In this document: positions 41,673 through 51,406 of the stretch, one piece after another
Numbering within the stretch: position 1 is the first letter of the stretch
Layout of the letters: every line of letters starts with the position of its first letter
Assembly: GCA_963777905.1 (NCBI GenBank)
Contig: CAVZSM010000001.1
Span: 186,001 to 250,000 of the forward strand
Origin: Trebonia sp963777905
GTDB taxonomy: Bacteria > Actinomycetota > Actinomycetes > Streptosporangiales > Streptosporangiaceae
Reading direction: 5' to 3'
DNA: 64,000 nt
Program-made: the position numbers and the translations under genes
Notes under the pieces: generated by a model
What the model saw: only the letters and a program-made list of their open reading frames with translations
What the model was told of the DNA's origin: nothing
The model's database searches: none

Positions 41673-42133
41673 ATCTGCCGCGATGCGCATTCTCGGACTC
41701 TGCTCGGAGAGACGGGGGATAGAGTGGGGCCGTTCGTGTTAGGATTGTCCGAGAGATGAGGGGTGTGAGAAGTTGGGAAACGTGTTGAGTGCGAGCTGCG
41801 ACTAGAGGGTGTGGTGGGGGGAGCGAAAGAGCACGGTTTGGGAGCTGTCTTACTTGGGGGATCGGGCAGGTGGTGTCGCGGACGTTAAGTTCGGTCGCCT
41901 AGTCGGCGTGAGAGTGCGTAGGGCGGTGTCGTCGAGAGCTGGATAAGAAGGCTGACGCGATGCGGTTCATTTCCTGCAGTGGTTGACGCACGGTTGTGAT
42001 AAGTGGACGGCTGATTGGGCCAGCTCGATATCGTCTAAGCCGTCGATATAAGTTCTTCGGGTACGCGCACTCCGCGCTAGGCGGCCGCGCTACCTCCCCG
42101 ACGTCCATCTTCTCGTAGTGTCGGCTGTGCTCT
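41673..42133. other. Non-coding start of the degenerate region, G-rich on the plus strand
   Basis: No frame with coding character is present. 41690-41900 is rich in GGGG/GTG runs and poor in C on the plus strand (GTGGTGGGGGGAGCG). Composition then drifts to neutral. This is the boundary at which the normal high-GC gene landscape ends. Confidence 0.6.
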
Positions 42134-42720
42134 TTAGTTCCTGTGGCAGGTCAGGCATTCGGCGGCCTGGAGCTGACCACGGCCTGCTCTCGGACGAGCT
42201 CGGCGATGACGCCGCACATCGTGCTGATCGACAAGGCTGAGGATTCGTGTTCGGCTTCTCCAAGCTCGACGTGGAGTGTTCGGCCGCGACCACGCCGCAG
42301 GCGGTCCGGCATCCTCTACCGGCGACCTGGTGAAGCGCGGGCGTCCGGCGTAGTTCGTCGCAGACACGACCACGATGTCCCGGTGCATCGGGGCGCGGGG
42401 ATACACAAGGACGAACGAGAACCCGCGTGAACGCAAATCGAGGAGATGCTAGTTGCGCTTGGTACATAAGGACGAGGATGGCGGCGTGATGCCGGGCCTG
42501 GACGCGACCGTGGGCAGGACCCCGCCCGCTGCGCGGCTTCTCCGGCGTAGAGCAGCACGGACCTGCCGTGCAGCTCAAGCGTCTCGACGATCGACAAACT
42601 ATCAGACCGAACTAATCGGTCCATCGACAGATACAGCGCGGGTAGACGGACCCCTGCGTCACGCTGACCCGAGGTCCCGGGCCTGCCGCCTGCGCGCTGA
42701 GCCGCTCGACGGCCCGCTGG
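42134..42720 (-). pseudogene. Decayed conserved gene of unknown function
   Basis: Protein-like segments occur in different minus-strand frames: SIVETLELHGRSVLLYAGEA (about 42600-42540), RHHAAILVLMYQAQLASPRF, then FVLVYPRAP, SATNYAGRPRFTRSPVEDAG, GVVAAEHST and LEKPNTN. In order they read as one protein of about 190 residues broken by several frameshifts. I do not recognise the family. Confidence 0.5.
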
Positions 42721-42769
42721 ACGAGCTCTCGCTGTGCTGAGCGACATGCGCCTGGTTATTGACACTCGC

Positions 42770-43215
42770 GATACTGTTATAATGGATACGCCCTTCTCCG
42801 CGGCGAAGTCGCGAACTATCGCTCGCTAGCCGCGCGACTTACTCATTTTCTAACACTTATTAGTTCCATGACGTGCAGCTTAGCTTCCCCTAGGATAAAT
42901 GACTTACCTATTACTTATCTATCACCATATATATTATTAAATATTTACATATTCTTATCTTTAATATTTATAAAATTACATATATTTTCATATTTTATTA
43001 AAATAAAAAAATATATTACTATTTCTACCTCTTTTATATCCTTATTTAAATATAAAAACTTATCTATAATAAAAAAATTATTCTTCTATTCTATCATTTT
43101 TATATCACTATACACCAAATCAATTTTATCTCCTAAAAAACTTTATAAAAAAAATATAAAAACTAATTCTTTCAAACCACCTAAACTGCGAAACCGACGA
43201 CGCTATCGGCAACCA
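42770..43215. other. AT-rich tract almost devoid of G on the plus strand
   Basis: From about 42850 to 43190 the plus strand consists nearly only of A, T and C, against a genome that is otherwise strongly GC-rich. A 117-codon frame here (from ATG 42868) is Ile/Lys/Tyr/Ser-rich with no coding logic and is not called as a gene. GC-rich sequence resumes abruptly at about 43190. Confidence 0.75.
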
Positions 43216-45000
43216 TGCTAGAAGCCGTAGTCATCGTCGCTGCTCCGCCCCACCACAGCTGAACTCAGCTGCCGCTGCCGCCCCTCCGCCGAGGACCGCC
43301 TCGACCCACGTCTGGATCACAACCGCGAACTGGGCCGACAAGCTGAGCGACTTCGACACGTTCGACTTCTCCACGGCTCCTTTCGCCGCCCCGACAGTGC
43401 TGTTCTATCCCACCCTTACCTATCAGACGATGTAGGGATTTCGCGTCGTCATCAGCGTTACCTCGACGGCCGTCCTCTCAAGCTGCCCGCCGCCCAGCGT
43501 GCCGAAGTGATGGTGTTCCCCTGGGAGCCCCACGACCGTCGACGGCCTGGACTGCCTGCGCCAGCCGATCGACGGCTCGGACATGGTCGCTACGACACCG
43601 TATACCGACGACGACCTGGCCGCCGGCAGACCGACTACAACATGCAGCACTTCAGCATCGCCCACGACCAGGCGCAGATCCTGCCTCTTCTGCGAGAGGC
43701 CAAGGCCCTCAACCCGCGGCTCTGATCATCGCCTCGCCATGAAGCCAGTCTGCGTCGATGAAGACCTTCTACATCCTGATCGACGGCCAGCTCATCGCCA
43801 CCCACCACTTTAACAAACCTACCATTTATACCTCCTTAAATTCAAAAAAACATACCTATTTAACAAAATCAACCTCTACGTAATCACCTGCACAACCAAC
43901 CGCAGAACTGCTCTTCCTCCTCTTATCCTGCACCGACGTGCTGTCCTTCGACGGAGGCCGCGTTGTCATCGGCGTACCTCGACGCCGATGATCAAGGCCG
44001 CGCACCTGCGACCCGAGATTTTCGAAAATAAATACAACTCATTAAAACACCCCTACAACACCCCCCCACCCCGCCAGACGATTCGGCGACCTCCATCACG
44101 TACGCGCATCAGGTCCTGAAAACCCCTGCGACCAGACGGATCTCCGGTTCGCGTTCCACGCTACTACGCGACACAAGCGCGATGATGACATTCCTCAACT
44201 ACTACCATACCTGCAATATACAAAAAAAGTGCTCCGGCAGCCATACCGCCGACCCGCCGAACACCTTCTCCGACAAGCTCAACATCATTACAAGAAACTC
44301 AAATCAACTCTACCCGCAACTGCTATAACTCCTTGATCAACTGAAAAATAACCCTCGATACCACAACTGTACGCACGTCAAAAGATACGACAACTCCATC
44401 AACAATCCCCATCGACCCCAAAACACTTTCAATCCTAACCCCAACTACACACGCACGGGCCACTGTCCCGGTTCGTCCAGACCAGTATCCGAGCGCATCG
44501 CAAGCACCTCTGTAGGCAGCGCCGGATAGAACGGCGAGTTGATGCACATCGCGTTCCGACACCCGAATGGCACGACAGTGATGGTGGCGTACAATCACAA
44601 AACAACAAACAAAAATTTACCTATAAGAAAAAAAAAAAAGATTTAACTACACCCTGTAAAGCGACTAGCTGGACACCTTCGTCTGGGAAGGCAACCTCGC
44701 CGAGCAGCATCCTCTCCAGCAAATCGAACACTCAGGCTGCACCGCTACAGCCACCCCCACCGCTCCAACCAACCCTTGCTGCACCGATGACATCGCAACC
44801 AACTCCTTAGACGGCGACGCATCAACTATTACTCAACTGGTGATGGCCAAGCTCCCGGCCACTACCTCCACGTCGACATCGGCAAAGCCTTCGCCGCCCG
44901 TCAGATCGTCTTAGACACCTGCTTGTACACCGGCGACTACCCGCCCGTTACGCCATGCAAAACAGCACCAAAAACAAAAACTAAAACACAACAATAAAAT
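43216..45000 (+). pseudogene. Decayed GH30 glycoside hydrolase with C-terminal discoidin-like domain
   Basis: Ordered fragments in shifting plus-strand frames match a secreted GH30 enzyme (glucosylceramidase/beta-1,6-glucanase clan): HVWITTANWADKL and TYQTM (43300-43435), LKLPAAQRAEV, LRQPIDGSDMV, DYNMQHFSIAHDQAQILPLL (about 43635-43695), GQLIATHHF, CSGSHTADPPNTFSDKLN (about 44233), SRFVQT, MHIAFRHPNGTTVMVAYNH (44541-44600), then TGDGQAPGHYLHVDIGKAF (a discoidin-like domain, about 44840). Frameshifts and stops are frequent. AT-rich, G-poor blocks replace the segments between fragments, as if the same gene had lost its G residues. Confidence 0.8.
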
Positions 45001-45420
45001 AAACAACAAACTCATAAATCAAAAAAATTAACTTAACTCCCAACACTACCCCCACATTACTCAACCCCAACACCCCAACTAAAAAAACTCCCATAACTTC
45101 TCCTCATTACATAAATAAATAATAAATCTAAAAAATAATTTTTAAAAAAAAATACTATTATAAACTCTTAACTCTAATAATAAACTCAAACTCTTAAAAA
45201 AATGAAGAAATTAGAAGAAACGTGCAGAATCTCTGCTCTCACTTAACCTTAAAACCTCAATATAACTACACATAAAAACCAATAAAACACCATCAAACAG
45301 AACTAAAAAAACACCAACCTTATATAACTCATACTCATAACCCTTCAATTCCTCACCTATAAAACCTATAAATAAAATAAAATTTTTCCACTCTTTCTTA
45401 AAACTTATGATATATCTATA
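45001..45420. other. AT-rich, nearly G-free tract
   Basis: The plus strand is almost only A, C and T (for example AAAACCAATAAAACACCATC). No gene or clear structure is seen. It separates the GH30 ruin from a decayed minus-strand gene. Confidence 0.7.
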
Positions 45421-45475
45421 CGACTACACATTCCCCCATTACAATATAACCTGTAACTCACGACTCGATAGCCGG

Positions 45476-45972
45476 CTATGCTCCGACCAGCCGCTCGAAG
45501 AACGCGCGGTAGCTGCGCAGTGCCTGCTTGAGATCTTCGCTGGTGACCTGGTTGCCGCCGGCGCAGCGGTCTTCGAGTTCGGCGCGCTCGCCGGCGAGCA
45601 TCGTGGCCAGCCGCTGCATGAGCTCCGCTATGAGCGTCGACGGCTGTCCCGGACCGCTTGTGGACTCGTCGACGAACTCTGCCTGGACGTACTTCCACCG
45701 CATGGTCATGTTCTGCAGCTCGCCGTCATCCAGCAGGCTGCCATGCGCTCCGGGGTCAGCCGCGATCCCGCCGCCGCTGCCGCCGGCGTCCCGCGCACCG
45801 CGCCCGTCTACCCGGATACCGTGTAATCCGCGCGAGCAGGTCGGAGATGTCACCAGCGTAGCCGGCACGACCAGGCGGGCGCCGGGTTGCTCTCCTGGAC
45901 CGGTGAGCGGCCGGCAGCAGCGATCTGCTCTGTGGTCAGCCCGTGGACCTGGGTGTTGCCAGCGTTGTTCAT
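45476..45972 (-). pseudogene. Frameshifted conserved gene of unknown function
   Basis: Starts at ATG 45972 with an intact N-terminus (MNNAGNTQVHGLTTEQIAAA), loses frame in the middle, and has a well-preserved C-terminus (MRWKYVQAEFVDE, LIAELMQRLATMLAGERAEL, LKQALRSYRAFFERLVGA, TAG at 45476). The pattern resembles a widespread actinobacterial protein of about 165-190 residues with a helical C-terminal half; I cannot name a function. Confidence 0.6.
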
Positions 45973-46925
45973 CGTCCGTCCTGCCGTCCTATCTGCTGGT
46001 TCTCGACTCCCTGTCCGAAGCCGCGTGACGGGCAGCTGATCGCCAGGCACGGCCAGTCCGGCTGCCGGCGGCACCGGCCCCCGGGAACTGGACTTCTGCT
46101 CCGGCAGAACCCGCAGACCGCTGTCGTTGTTCGCCGGCTCACTTGAACGACTGTGCCGACACCCGCGCTATTGCCTTCTGGGTGTAACACTTCTTCGTAC
46201 AGAGACCGGTACCGCAGCACTGCCTCGCGCAGGTCTTCGGTGCTGGCCAGCTGCGTCTGGGCACGCAGCTATACGGCAAGAGCGAATCTGTATACATCGA
46301 CGGTGTCCGGATGGTCGACGGAGACCGGTTCGGCCTGCGCGTCGAGGTAACCTTGCAGCGGGGAGCCCCGCGCTACCACGACGCGGCGTTCGATGAGGCT
46401 GTCCGCGCACCTAGGCTACGGCTGGCCGACGAAAAGCTACTGTAGATCACGCCATTAGACGGCGAAGCTCAGCCGCGCGGCTTCCGGCAGCGGCTTGAAG
46501 TCGAACTGAGCACGCTGCTTCTCACGTCCGCGAAGGTCGTCGACGGCTGCACGCCGGTCCTCGCTGCTCTCAACCGCCCGGACGTATACCGGGCCGAGTG
46601 GTCACCAAGCAAGACTTCTCCATAAACAATCCCCCACCAGACCAAAGCGACAACTACCACTAAGGAAATTAATATCAATACAAAAAAACAAATAGACAAC
46701 AGATCCTCCTGTCTATAGATCTGTTTCTGATACCCGGCCACAGACGCCCAAACGGCCGTACAGGACTGGAGCCAGACACCCTCGGCCACGCCCAGGCGGA
46801 GCGTTTCTCCGAGCTGCTCAGGGCAAGGGCCTGGAATACCTGTGGTCGCCGGGCAGCTCGGACATATCGCGAGCAGGCACGACTTGCGAGACTCGCGGCC
46901 GCCGCTCTGAGCGAACCACAGGAGA
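45973..46925. other. Gene shreds in the degenerate region
   Basis: Coding-like pieces without intact genes. On the plus strand, 46230-46443 reads LRLGTQLYGKSESVYIDGV, then DRFGLRVEVTLQRGAPRYH, ending at TAG 46441-46443; 46463-46620 reads RQRLEVELSTLLLTSAKVVD and LAALNRPDVYRAEW. 46620-46710 is an A-rich, G-poor tract. I recognise no family. Confidence 0.4.
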
Positions 46926-46929
46926 ATCT

Positions 46930-47303
46930 ATGACTGGCAAGGAAATCTCGCGTTACATCGAGTTCAAGGACGACGACGGTCGCACCGCGTCGTGGCTGAG
47001 GTAACCTTCCGCCAGCGGTCCGGACGCCCCCGAACGGACTTCGATGTACGCAAGGACGAGCCGTTCGGCCCGGGGACCAGCCGCCTGGCCGATGAGGTCA
47101 AGGGCCTGCCCGAGTTCAAGGCGACCAGCCGCGTAGATGACAGCGTCTGGTTCGCCGATGCCGAGTCGGTCGAGCGCCTCAGCGAGCGCACCGACGATGC
47201 GACCCTACGGGCGGCAGGCAGTACCACACTGCTTGACGCGAACGTGCCGCCGGACGACGGGTACCAGCTAGCTGAACCGTCGTCCAGCGACGAGCCAGCC
47301 TGA
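46930..47303 (+). pseudogene. Small gene with apparent frameshift, unknown function
   Basis: ATG 46930 has a good site (CACAGGAG) upstream and reads MTGKEISRYIEFKDDDGRTA before TAA at 47002-47004. A second frame opens at GTG 46992, reads AEVTFRQRSGRPRTDFDV, and continues to GLPEFKATSRVDDSVWFADA and a TGA at 47301-47303. One extra base near 46990 would join them into a hydrophilic protein of about 124 residues. Whether they are two small genes or one broken one is open. From 47304 to 47650 I see nothing. Confidence 0.45.
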
Positions 47304-47654
47304 GACCAGCCTCTCGCCGACGCTGACATCCGACGGTGAGAGCGGTGCTGAATCCGTGCTGACGCCATCCGGCGCACGGCCTGCCGGCCGCGACTGGGCG
47401 CAGCTCCTCGCTCATCCATTCTAAGGGAGGAGATAACTAGATATAGAGCGTGTCATCCTGGCAGCTCCGCCCATAAGGGGCTATTCTGGCCTGCTTCCTG
47501 TGGTCGCGTCGATCGCTTGGCTCGCCCTAGCTAAGGTTCGTCTGCCCTCCACGGCGACCCCGGTGCCAGCGCTCCTCGCGACGCCTTCCGCGCCGCCGGG
47601 TAAACCCGCATTCAGGCACACGCAGTTAGAGATCAATCACCCAGGCTGCCGATA

Positions 47655-47777
47655 GTTTCGAATATGTCCGAAACTTTAGTGCCGCTGTGCCTAATTCTGA
47701 TCGATGCACGTAGGCGAAAGAAGAACCTGGAACGAAACTGCGGACCAAACTTTCGAATCGAAACATTTCCGAAAGTT
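47655..47777 (+). promoter_or_regulatory. CGAAA/TTTCG operator region of the xylanase gene
   Basis: GTTTCG...CGAAAC (47655-47674) and AACTTTCG...CGAAAGTT (47748-47777) are inverted repeats. Further CGAAA half-sites lie at 47714, 47733 and 47759. Actinomycete xylan-utilisation genes are known to carry CGAAA-type repeats in their promoters, bound by LacI- or AraC-type regulators, so xylan- or xylose-responsive control is likely. No such regulator is in the window. Confidence 0.65.
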
Positions 47778-47894
47778 ATTGACCGCTGAATGCGACCTAC
47801 TCAAACTAATGCCATCGGCATCAAAAAGCTGCCGATCAGGCTCCCGCAGGCCTGCTCCTGTGTCGCCGCATGGCGACCTGTCCAAGGAGGTGCC

Positions 47895-48908
47895 GTGAAC
47901 GCCCCCACGCATGTACCTAGAGCTCGCAGAGGCGGCCGCGTCCGCCTGCTGCTGGGCGTCGTTTTCGCCGTGATCCTGGCGGCGGCCACGGCGGCGCTGC
48001 CCGGCACCGCCAAGGCGGCGACGGCCATCTGCTCGAACCAGACCGGCACGAACGGCGGCTATTACTACCAGATGTGGTCCGCCGGCCAGGGATCGGCCTG
48101 CGTCACCCTGAACTCGGGTAACAGCTACTCCACCACGTGGAGCGGCATCGGCGACTTCGTAGCCGGAGTCGGCTGGAATCCTGGCAACAGCTCCACGAAG
48201 ACCTTCTCCGGCAGCCTCAGCGCGTCGGGCGGCACGTCGCTGGTGTCGCTCTACGGCTGGTCCACCAGCCCGCTCGTTGAGTACTACGTCATCGAGAACT
48301 ACGTCGGCTCGCCGCCCACCGCCGGCACCTATATGGGCCAGGTCACCAGCGACGGCGGCACCTACAACATCTATGAGCACCAGCAGGTCAACCAGCCCTC
48401 CATCCAGGGCACCGCGACCTTCGAGCAGTACCTGGCGATCCGGACCTCGCCCACCAGCAGCGGGACCATCACCACGCAGAACTTCTTCAACGCGTGGGCC
48501 AGCCACGGGATGAACCTGGGCACGCTCAACTACCAGATCCTCGCCACCGAGTCCTTCGGCGGCGGCAGCGGCAGCTCCAACGTTACGGTGAACTCCGGCA
48601 GTGGCGGCTCCGGTGGTGGTGGCGGCGGCGGTGGCGGCTCCGGCGGCTGCACCGCGACGCTGTCCGCCGGGTCGCAGGGAAGCAACTGGTACAACCTCAA
48701 CGTCTCGGTCACCGGCTCCAGCACCTGGACAGTGACGATGGACCTCGCGGCCCCCGCGGTCGTCTACTCCACCTGGAACGTCAACGCCACCTATCCCAGC
48801 CAGTACGTGCTGAAGGCCACGCCCAACGGCAACGGCAACAACTGGGGTGTCACGATCTCACCCAACGGCCAATGGACCTGGCCCACGGTCTCCTGTAGTA
48901 CCGGGTAG
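47895..48908 (+). CDS. Secreted endo-1,4-beta-xylanase, GH11, with C-terminal binding domain
   Basis: Cuts xylan backbone outside the cell. The 337-residue protein starts at GTG 47895 after AAGGAGG. Residues 1-41 are a signal peptide (RRGGRVRLLLGVVFAVIL, cleavage near AKA). Residues 42-235 are the GH11 jelly roll: NGGYYYQMWSAG, GVGWNPG, LYGWSTSPLVEYYVIENY (nucleophile Glu in VEYY), FEQYLAIRTSP, and LATESFGGGSGSS (acid/base Glu). A Gly/Ser linker leads to an 80-residue Trp/Tyr-rich domain with paired Cys (GCTATLSA...SCSTG), probably carbohydrate-binding. Intact and GC-rich amid decayed DNA. Confidence 0.93.
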   Translation: MNAPTHVPRARRGGRVRLLLGVVFAVILAAATAALPGTAKAATAICSNQTGTNGGYYYQMWSAGQGSACVTLNSGNSYSTTWSGIGDFVAGVGWNPGNSSTKTFSGSLSASGGTSLVSLYGWSTSPLVEYYVIENYVGSPPTAGTYMGQVTSDGGTYNIYEHQQVNQPSIQGTATFEQYLAIRTSPTSSGTITTQNFFNAWASHGMNLGTLNYQILATESFGGGSGSSNVTVNSGSGGSGGGGGGGGGSGGCTATLSAGSQGSNWYNLNVSVTGSSTWTVTMDLAAPAVVYSTWNVNATYPSQYVLKATPNGNGNNWGVTISPNGQWTWPTVSCSTG

Positions 48909-48943
48909 CCGCGGGCAACCCCTGGCCACCGTTGCTGGGACGG

Positions 48944-49003
48944 TAACGGAGTTCCCGTTAGTGCGGCGTCGATCAAGGTCGCTGAACTGCGGGAACTCCG
49001 TTA
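48944..49003. terminator. 14-bp perfect inverted repeat downstream of the xylanase
   Basis: TAACGGAGTTCCCG (48944-48957) pairs perfectly with 48990-49003 across a 32-nt loop, 35 bp after the xylanase stop. It may be a terminator; the large loop would also suit the end of a small mobile element. Confidence 0.55.
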
Positions 49004-49059
49004 GGCCCTGGTGGCGCTCCACCGGAACCGTAAGCCGCTGCAGCATTACTGCCTATTAG

Positions 49060-50329
49060 TTCGCCGCGATCTCCGTGGTAAAAGAAGAGAGAAAAGGAAT
49101 AAAATAATATAGAGATAATAAAAGAAAAATATAGAGCACCTCCTTGTAAGGGACGACCAAAGAAGATAAGAATATCAGCTACGATCCTGCCTAGCCGACT
49201 GCATCTAGGCGTCCAGGCACTCGGAACACACACGTTCGTGCTGGGCAAGTCAACGATCAGCCTCGGCACCCGCGTCCAGGACCGCGCACAGCTCACCGGC
49301 AGAGCCGAGGCTGCGGGAAAATTTCATTCATTTCCTCGTTCGCAAATTAGCCAGACCAGCGAACCGGAAACTCGGAACTTCCCGGGATGACACCACTGCA
49401 CCATCACGCTATCTTTATCTTCTGTACACCCGATATTGACAGGGTGCGCCGTCAGGGTCCGGAGCGTCAACTATATATAAAGCTGTTCTATGATTGCTCA
49501 CGGCGGCAAACCGTCACCGCCTGCCCTCGCGATGACGGCGGAACCTGTCCGTCACGGTCACGATCCCTTCGGCCGCCGGTTACGGCGTTTGCTAGTTAGA
49601 CCAGCTGCCGATTCCGAGACAGCGCCTGACCTCGCAGAAGAAAGAAAGAATGAAAAATGTATAGGAAAAGGAGCTCGAAAGAATAAAATAGGAATGATAG
49701 ATAGAAAATAGAGAGTTCAGTGCCCCCTGCAATAATAAGAAAGAGAATACTGATGAAGGAAGTTACGTTACTCCAGTAACCCGATCGAGACAAAGTCAGA
49801 CAGCGACTAGCAAAAAAGCAGCACAGTCTCATAAAGCCCGAAAGACATATAAATGAACAGATTCATAGCCCCTATCACTTCTCCCGCAGCTGCATAGACA
49901 GCGCCTGCACCGCCGCGAACCCCGCGCCGGCGGCGGCCTCCACGCCGACCACCGATTCTCGAAGCCGCCAGATCAGGCTTGGAAACCGAAATTATAGAAT
50001 GAAAAAACTAAAGGAAAGAAAATAAATAGAGATGAAGATGGAACAGATCAATAAAGTGAGACTGCTCAATCACGAAGAGATAACCCGCAGCGATCCCGTT
50101 AATAAGAAAGAAAAAGAAAAGAAGAGAAAAAGTAAAGAAGAAGAAAGAAAAGATTAGCCAGAAAGAGAAGGAAATAAAAAAAATAAAAATAAGAGAAAGA
50201 GTGTATGAAAGCTAGACTAAAGTAGCCCAAGAATTGCTCAAGATATAGACTAATGATCATGAAGAAGATAACTTCCGCTAGTTTCTGAATCAACCATAGG
50301 ACCCCCCGTAACATCACATAAGGAGCACC
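49060..50329. other. Purine-rich, AT-rich degenerate region with small GC islands
   Basis: Tracts at about 49075-49135, 49640-49700, 49990-50050 and 50100-50220 are almost pure A/G on the plus strand (AGAAAGAAAAGATTAGCC). Between them are GC-rich shreds. One at 49200-49315 reads LHLGVQALGTHTFVLGKST on the plus strand. One at 49867-49980 reads RLRESVVGVEAAAGAGFAAV on the minus strand. No intact gene is present. Confidence 0.65.
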
Positions 50330-51062
50330 GGGCGCCGTCCTCACCAGCTTCTCGCCACTTTCATCGCAATCTAACAGCATAAGAAGAGACACTACTGCCG
50401 CCGCGACCTAATACAGCGTCAGATAGTACGCAAAAGAGTGAGCTCGCAGTAGCGCCAGAGCCTCCTCTACCATCACCACTCCCTGCGCAGACACCATCCA
50501 TCACTTGGTACAACTGGGAATGGTAATCAGACCAGCCGTCCCACTGATACTAGTCCAAGCTGCCATCCTCCCGGAACGGGAGTTCAGCACCAGCAGTAGC
50601 GCCTCGTCCACGCACACCAGCACGTACGCCAGGGCCCCGAGCTCAACGAACCAGTTGTTTTCAGATATAGCCCCAGCACCCTGACAAGGATCGCCCCCAT
50701 AACCCGAGAGAACGAGAACAACTCCGTCAAAAAAGAAATAAAGAAAGTTAACGTGAATATGGGACACCGTTTAAACCAGCCCGCCTTAAACAGATCAGCC
50801 AAAAAAAAGGGCTCCCCGACCTGAACGCGTATGCGCAAGGACCCTCCCTCAGCGTGAACTGCAGCTCATCCACCTCGGCCCCCGGCGGCCCTGGCATACA
50901 CCAGCGCTCGCCGCGCCGAGTCACTCATCACCGACACCCAGGCGCCATCCACTCCGGCCACCTCGGCCGCGACCTCACACGCATGATCAGCCGACACCGG
51001 GCCACCGCGTACCACCGCGCGCTCGCGACCAACCCCACACCGGCACGCCGCTCGTCAGCCAT
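50330..51062 (-). pseudogene. Decayed GAF-ANTAR RNA-binding regulator
   Basis: Ordered minus-strand fragments in several frames: MADERRAGVG (ATG 51062), HACEVAAEVAGVDGAWVSVM and DSARRALVYA (about 50980-50890), AEVDELQFTLREGPC, AYAFR and EPFFLADL (GAF core), GAILVRVLGLY, LGALAYVLVCVDEALLLVL, then an ANTAR remnant (WMVSAQGVVMVEEALALLRA, HSFAYYLTLY). Such proteins act as ligand-controlled transcription antiterminators. Frameshifts, stops and T-rich blocks show that it is dead. It is the right-hand counterpart of the GH30 ruin. Confidence 0.75.
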
Positions 51063-51340
51063 GCCCGGTCACCTGCTCACGCTCGCCCGGCCCGCAACCG
51101 TCCTACGACCTCCGGCATTACCTCTGCCCCGCTCGCTTGGCCACTTACGAGCGCGACCGAGCCGGGGGATGCCCGGGGCCCTAACCACACCGAGAACGAG
51201 GCCACGTAGCCCATACCTATGCCCCAACGATAGGTTCTCAAGTGTTGCCGTGGACGCCTTAAGCTCGCGGATGCCCGGCGGGCCTCGCATGGTAACACGA
51301 TCCCTTCTGGGCCGCCCCCGGCGAAAGCTGGTTTCCGGCC
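51063..51340. other. Right edge of the degenerate region
   Basis: GC-rich but without a credible frame on either strand. It ends at the promoter of the SRPBCC/ArsR operon, where ordinary coding sequence resumes. Confidence 0.5.
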
Positions 51341-51380
51341 AGTTGACGCAACTCGTTGGTTGCCATATTATCGCAACCAA
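51341..51380 (+). promoter_or_regulatory. ArsR-type operator upstream of the SRPBCC gene
   Basis: TTGGTTGC (51356-51363) and GCAACCAA (51373-51380) form a perfect 8-bp inverted repeat with a 9-nt AT-rich spacer (CATATTATC). AGTTG-ACG-CAACT (51341-51353) is a second dyad, and CAGTTGC follows at 51381. The spacer may include a -10 element. The ArsR-family protein encoded second in the operon is the likely binder. Confidence 0.7.
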
Positions 51381-51406
51381 ACAGTTGCTACATCCTGGAG
51401 GGAATC

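Noticed and set aside
42868..43221. 117-codon plus-strand frame in the AT-rich tract
   Set aside because: Composition is Ile/Lys/Ser/Tyr only, as expected from a G-free random sequence; no ribosome binding site and no conserved pattern.
49596..49832. 78-codon minus-strand frame, hydrophobic
   Set aside because: Same cause: translation of a T/C-rich tract, no start signal.
50099..50392. 97-codon minus-strand frame rich in Phe/Leu, looks like a membrane protein
   Set aside because: The hydrophobic run (FSYFYFFYFLLFLANLFF) is the direct translation of the polypyrimidine strand; only its first part is a remnant of the GAF-ANTAR pseudogene.
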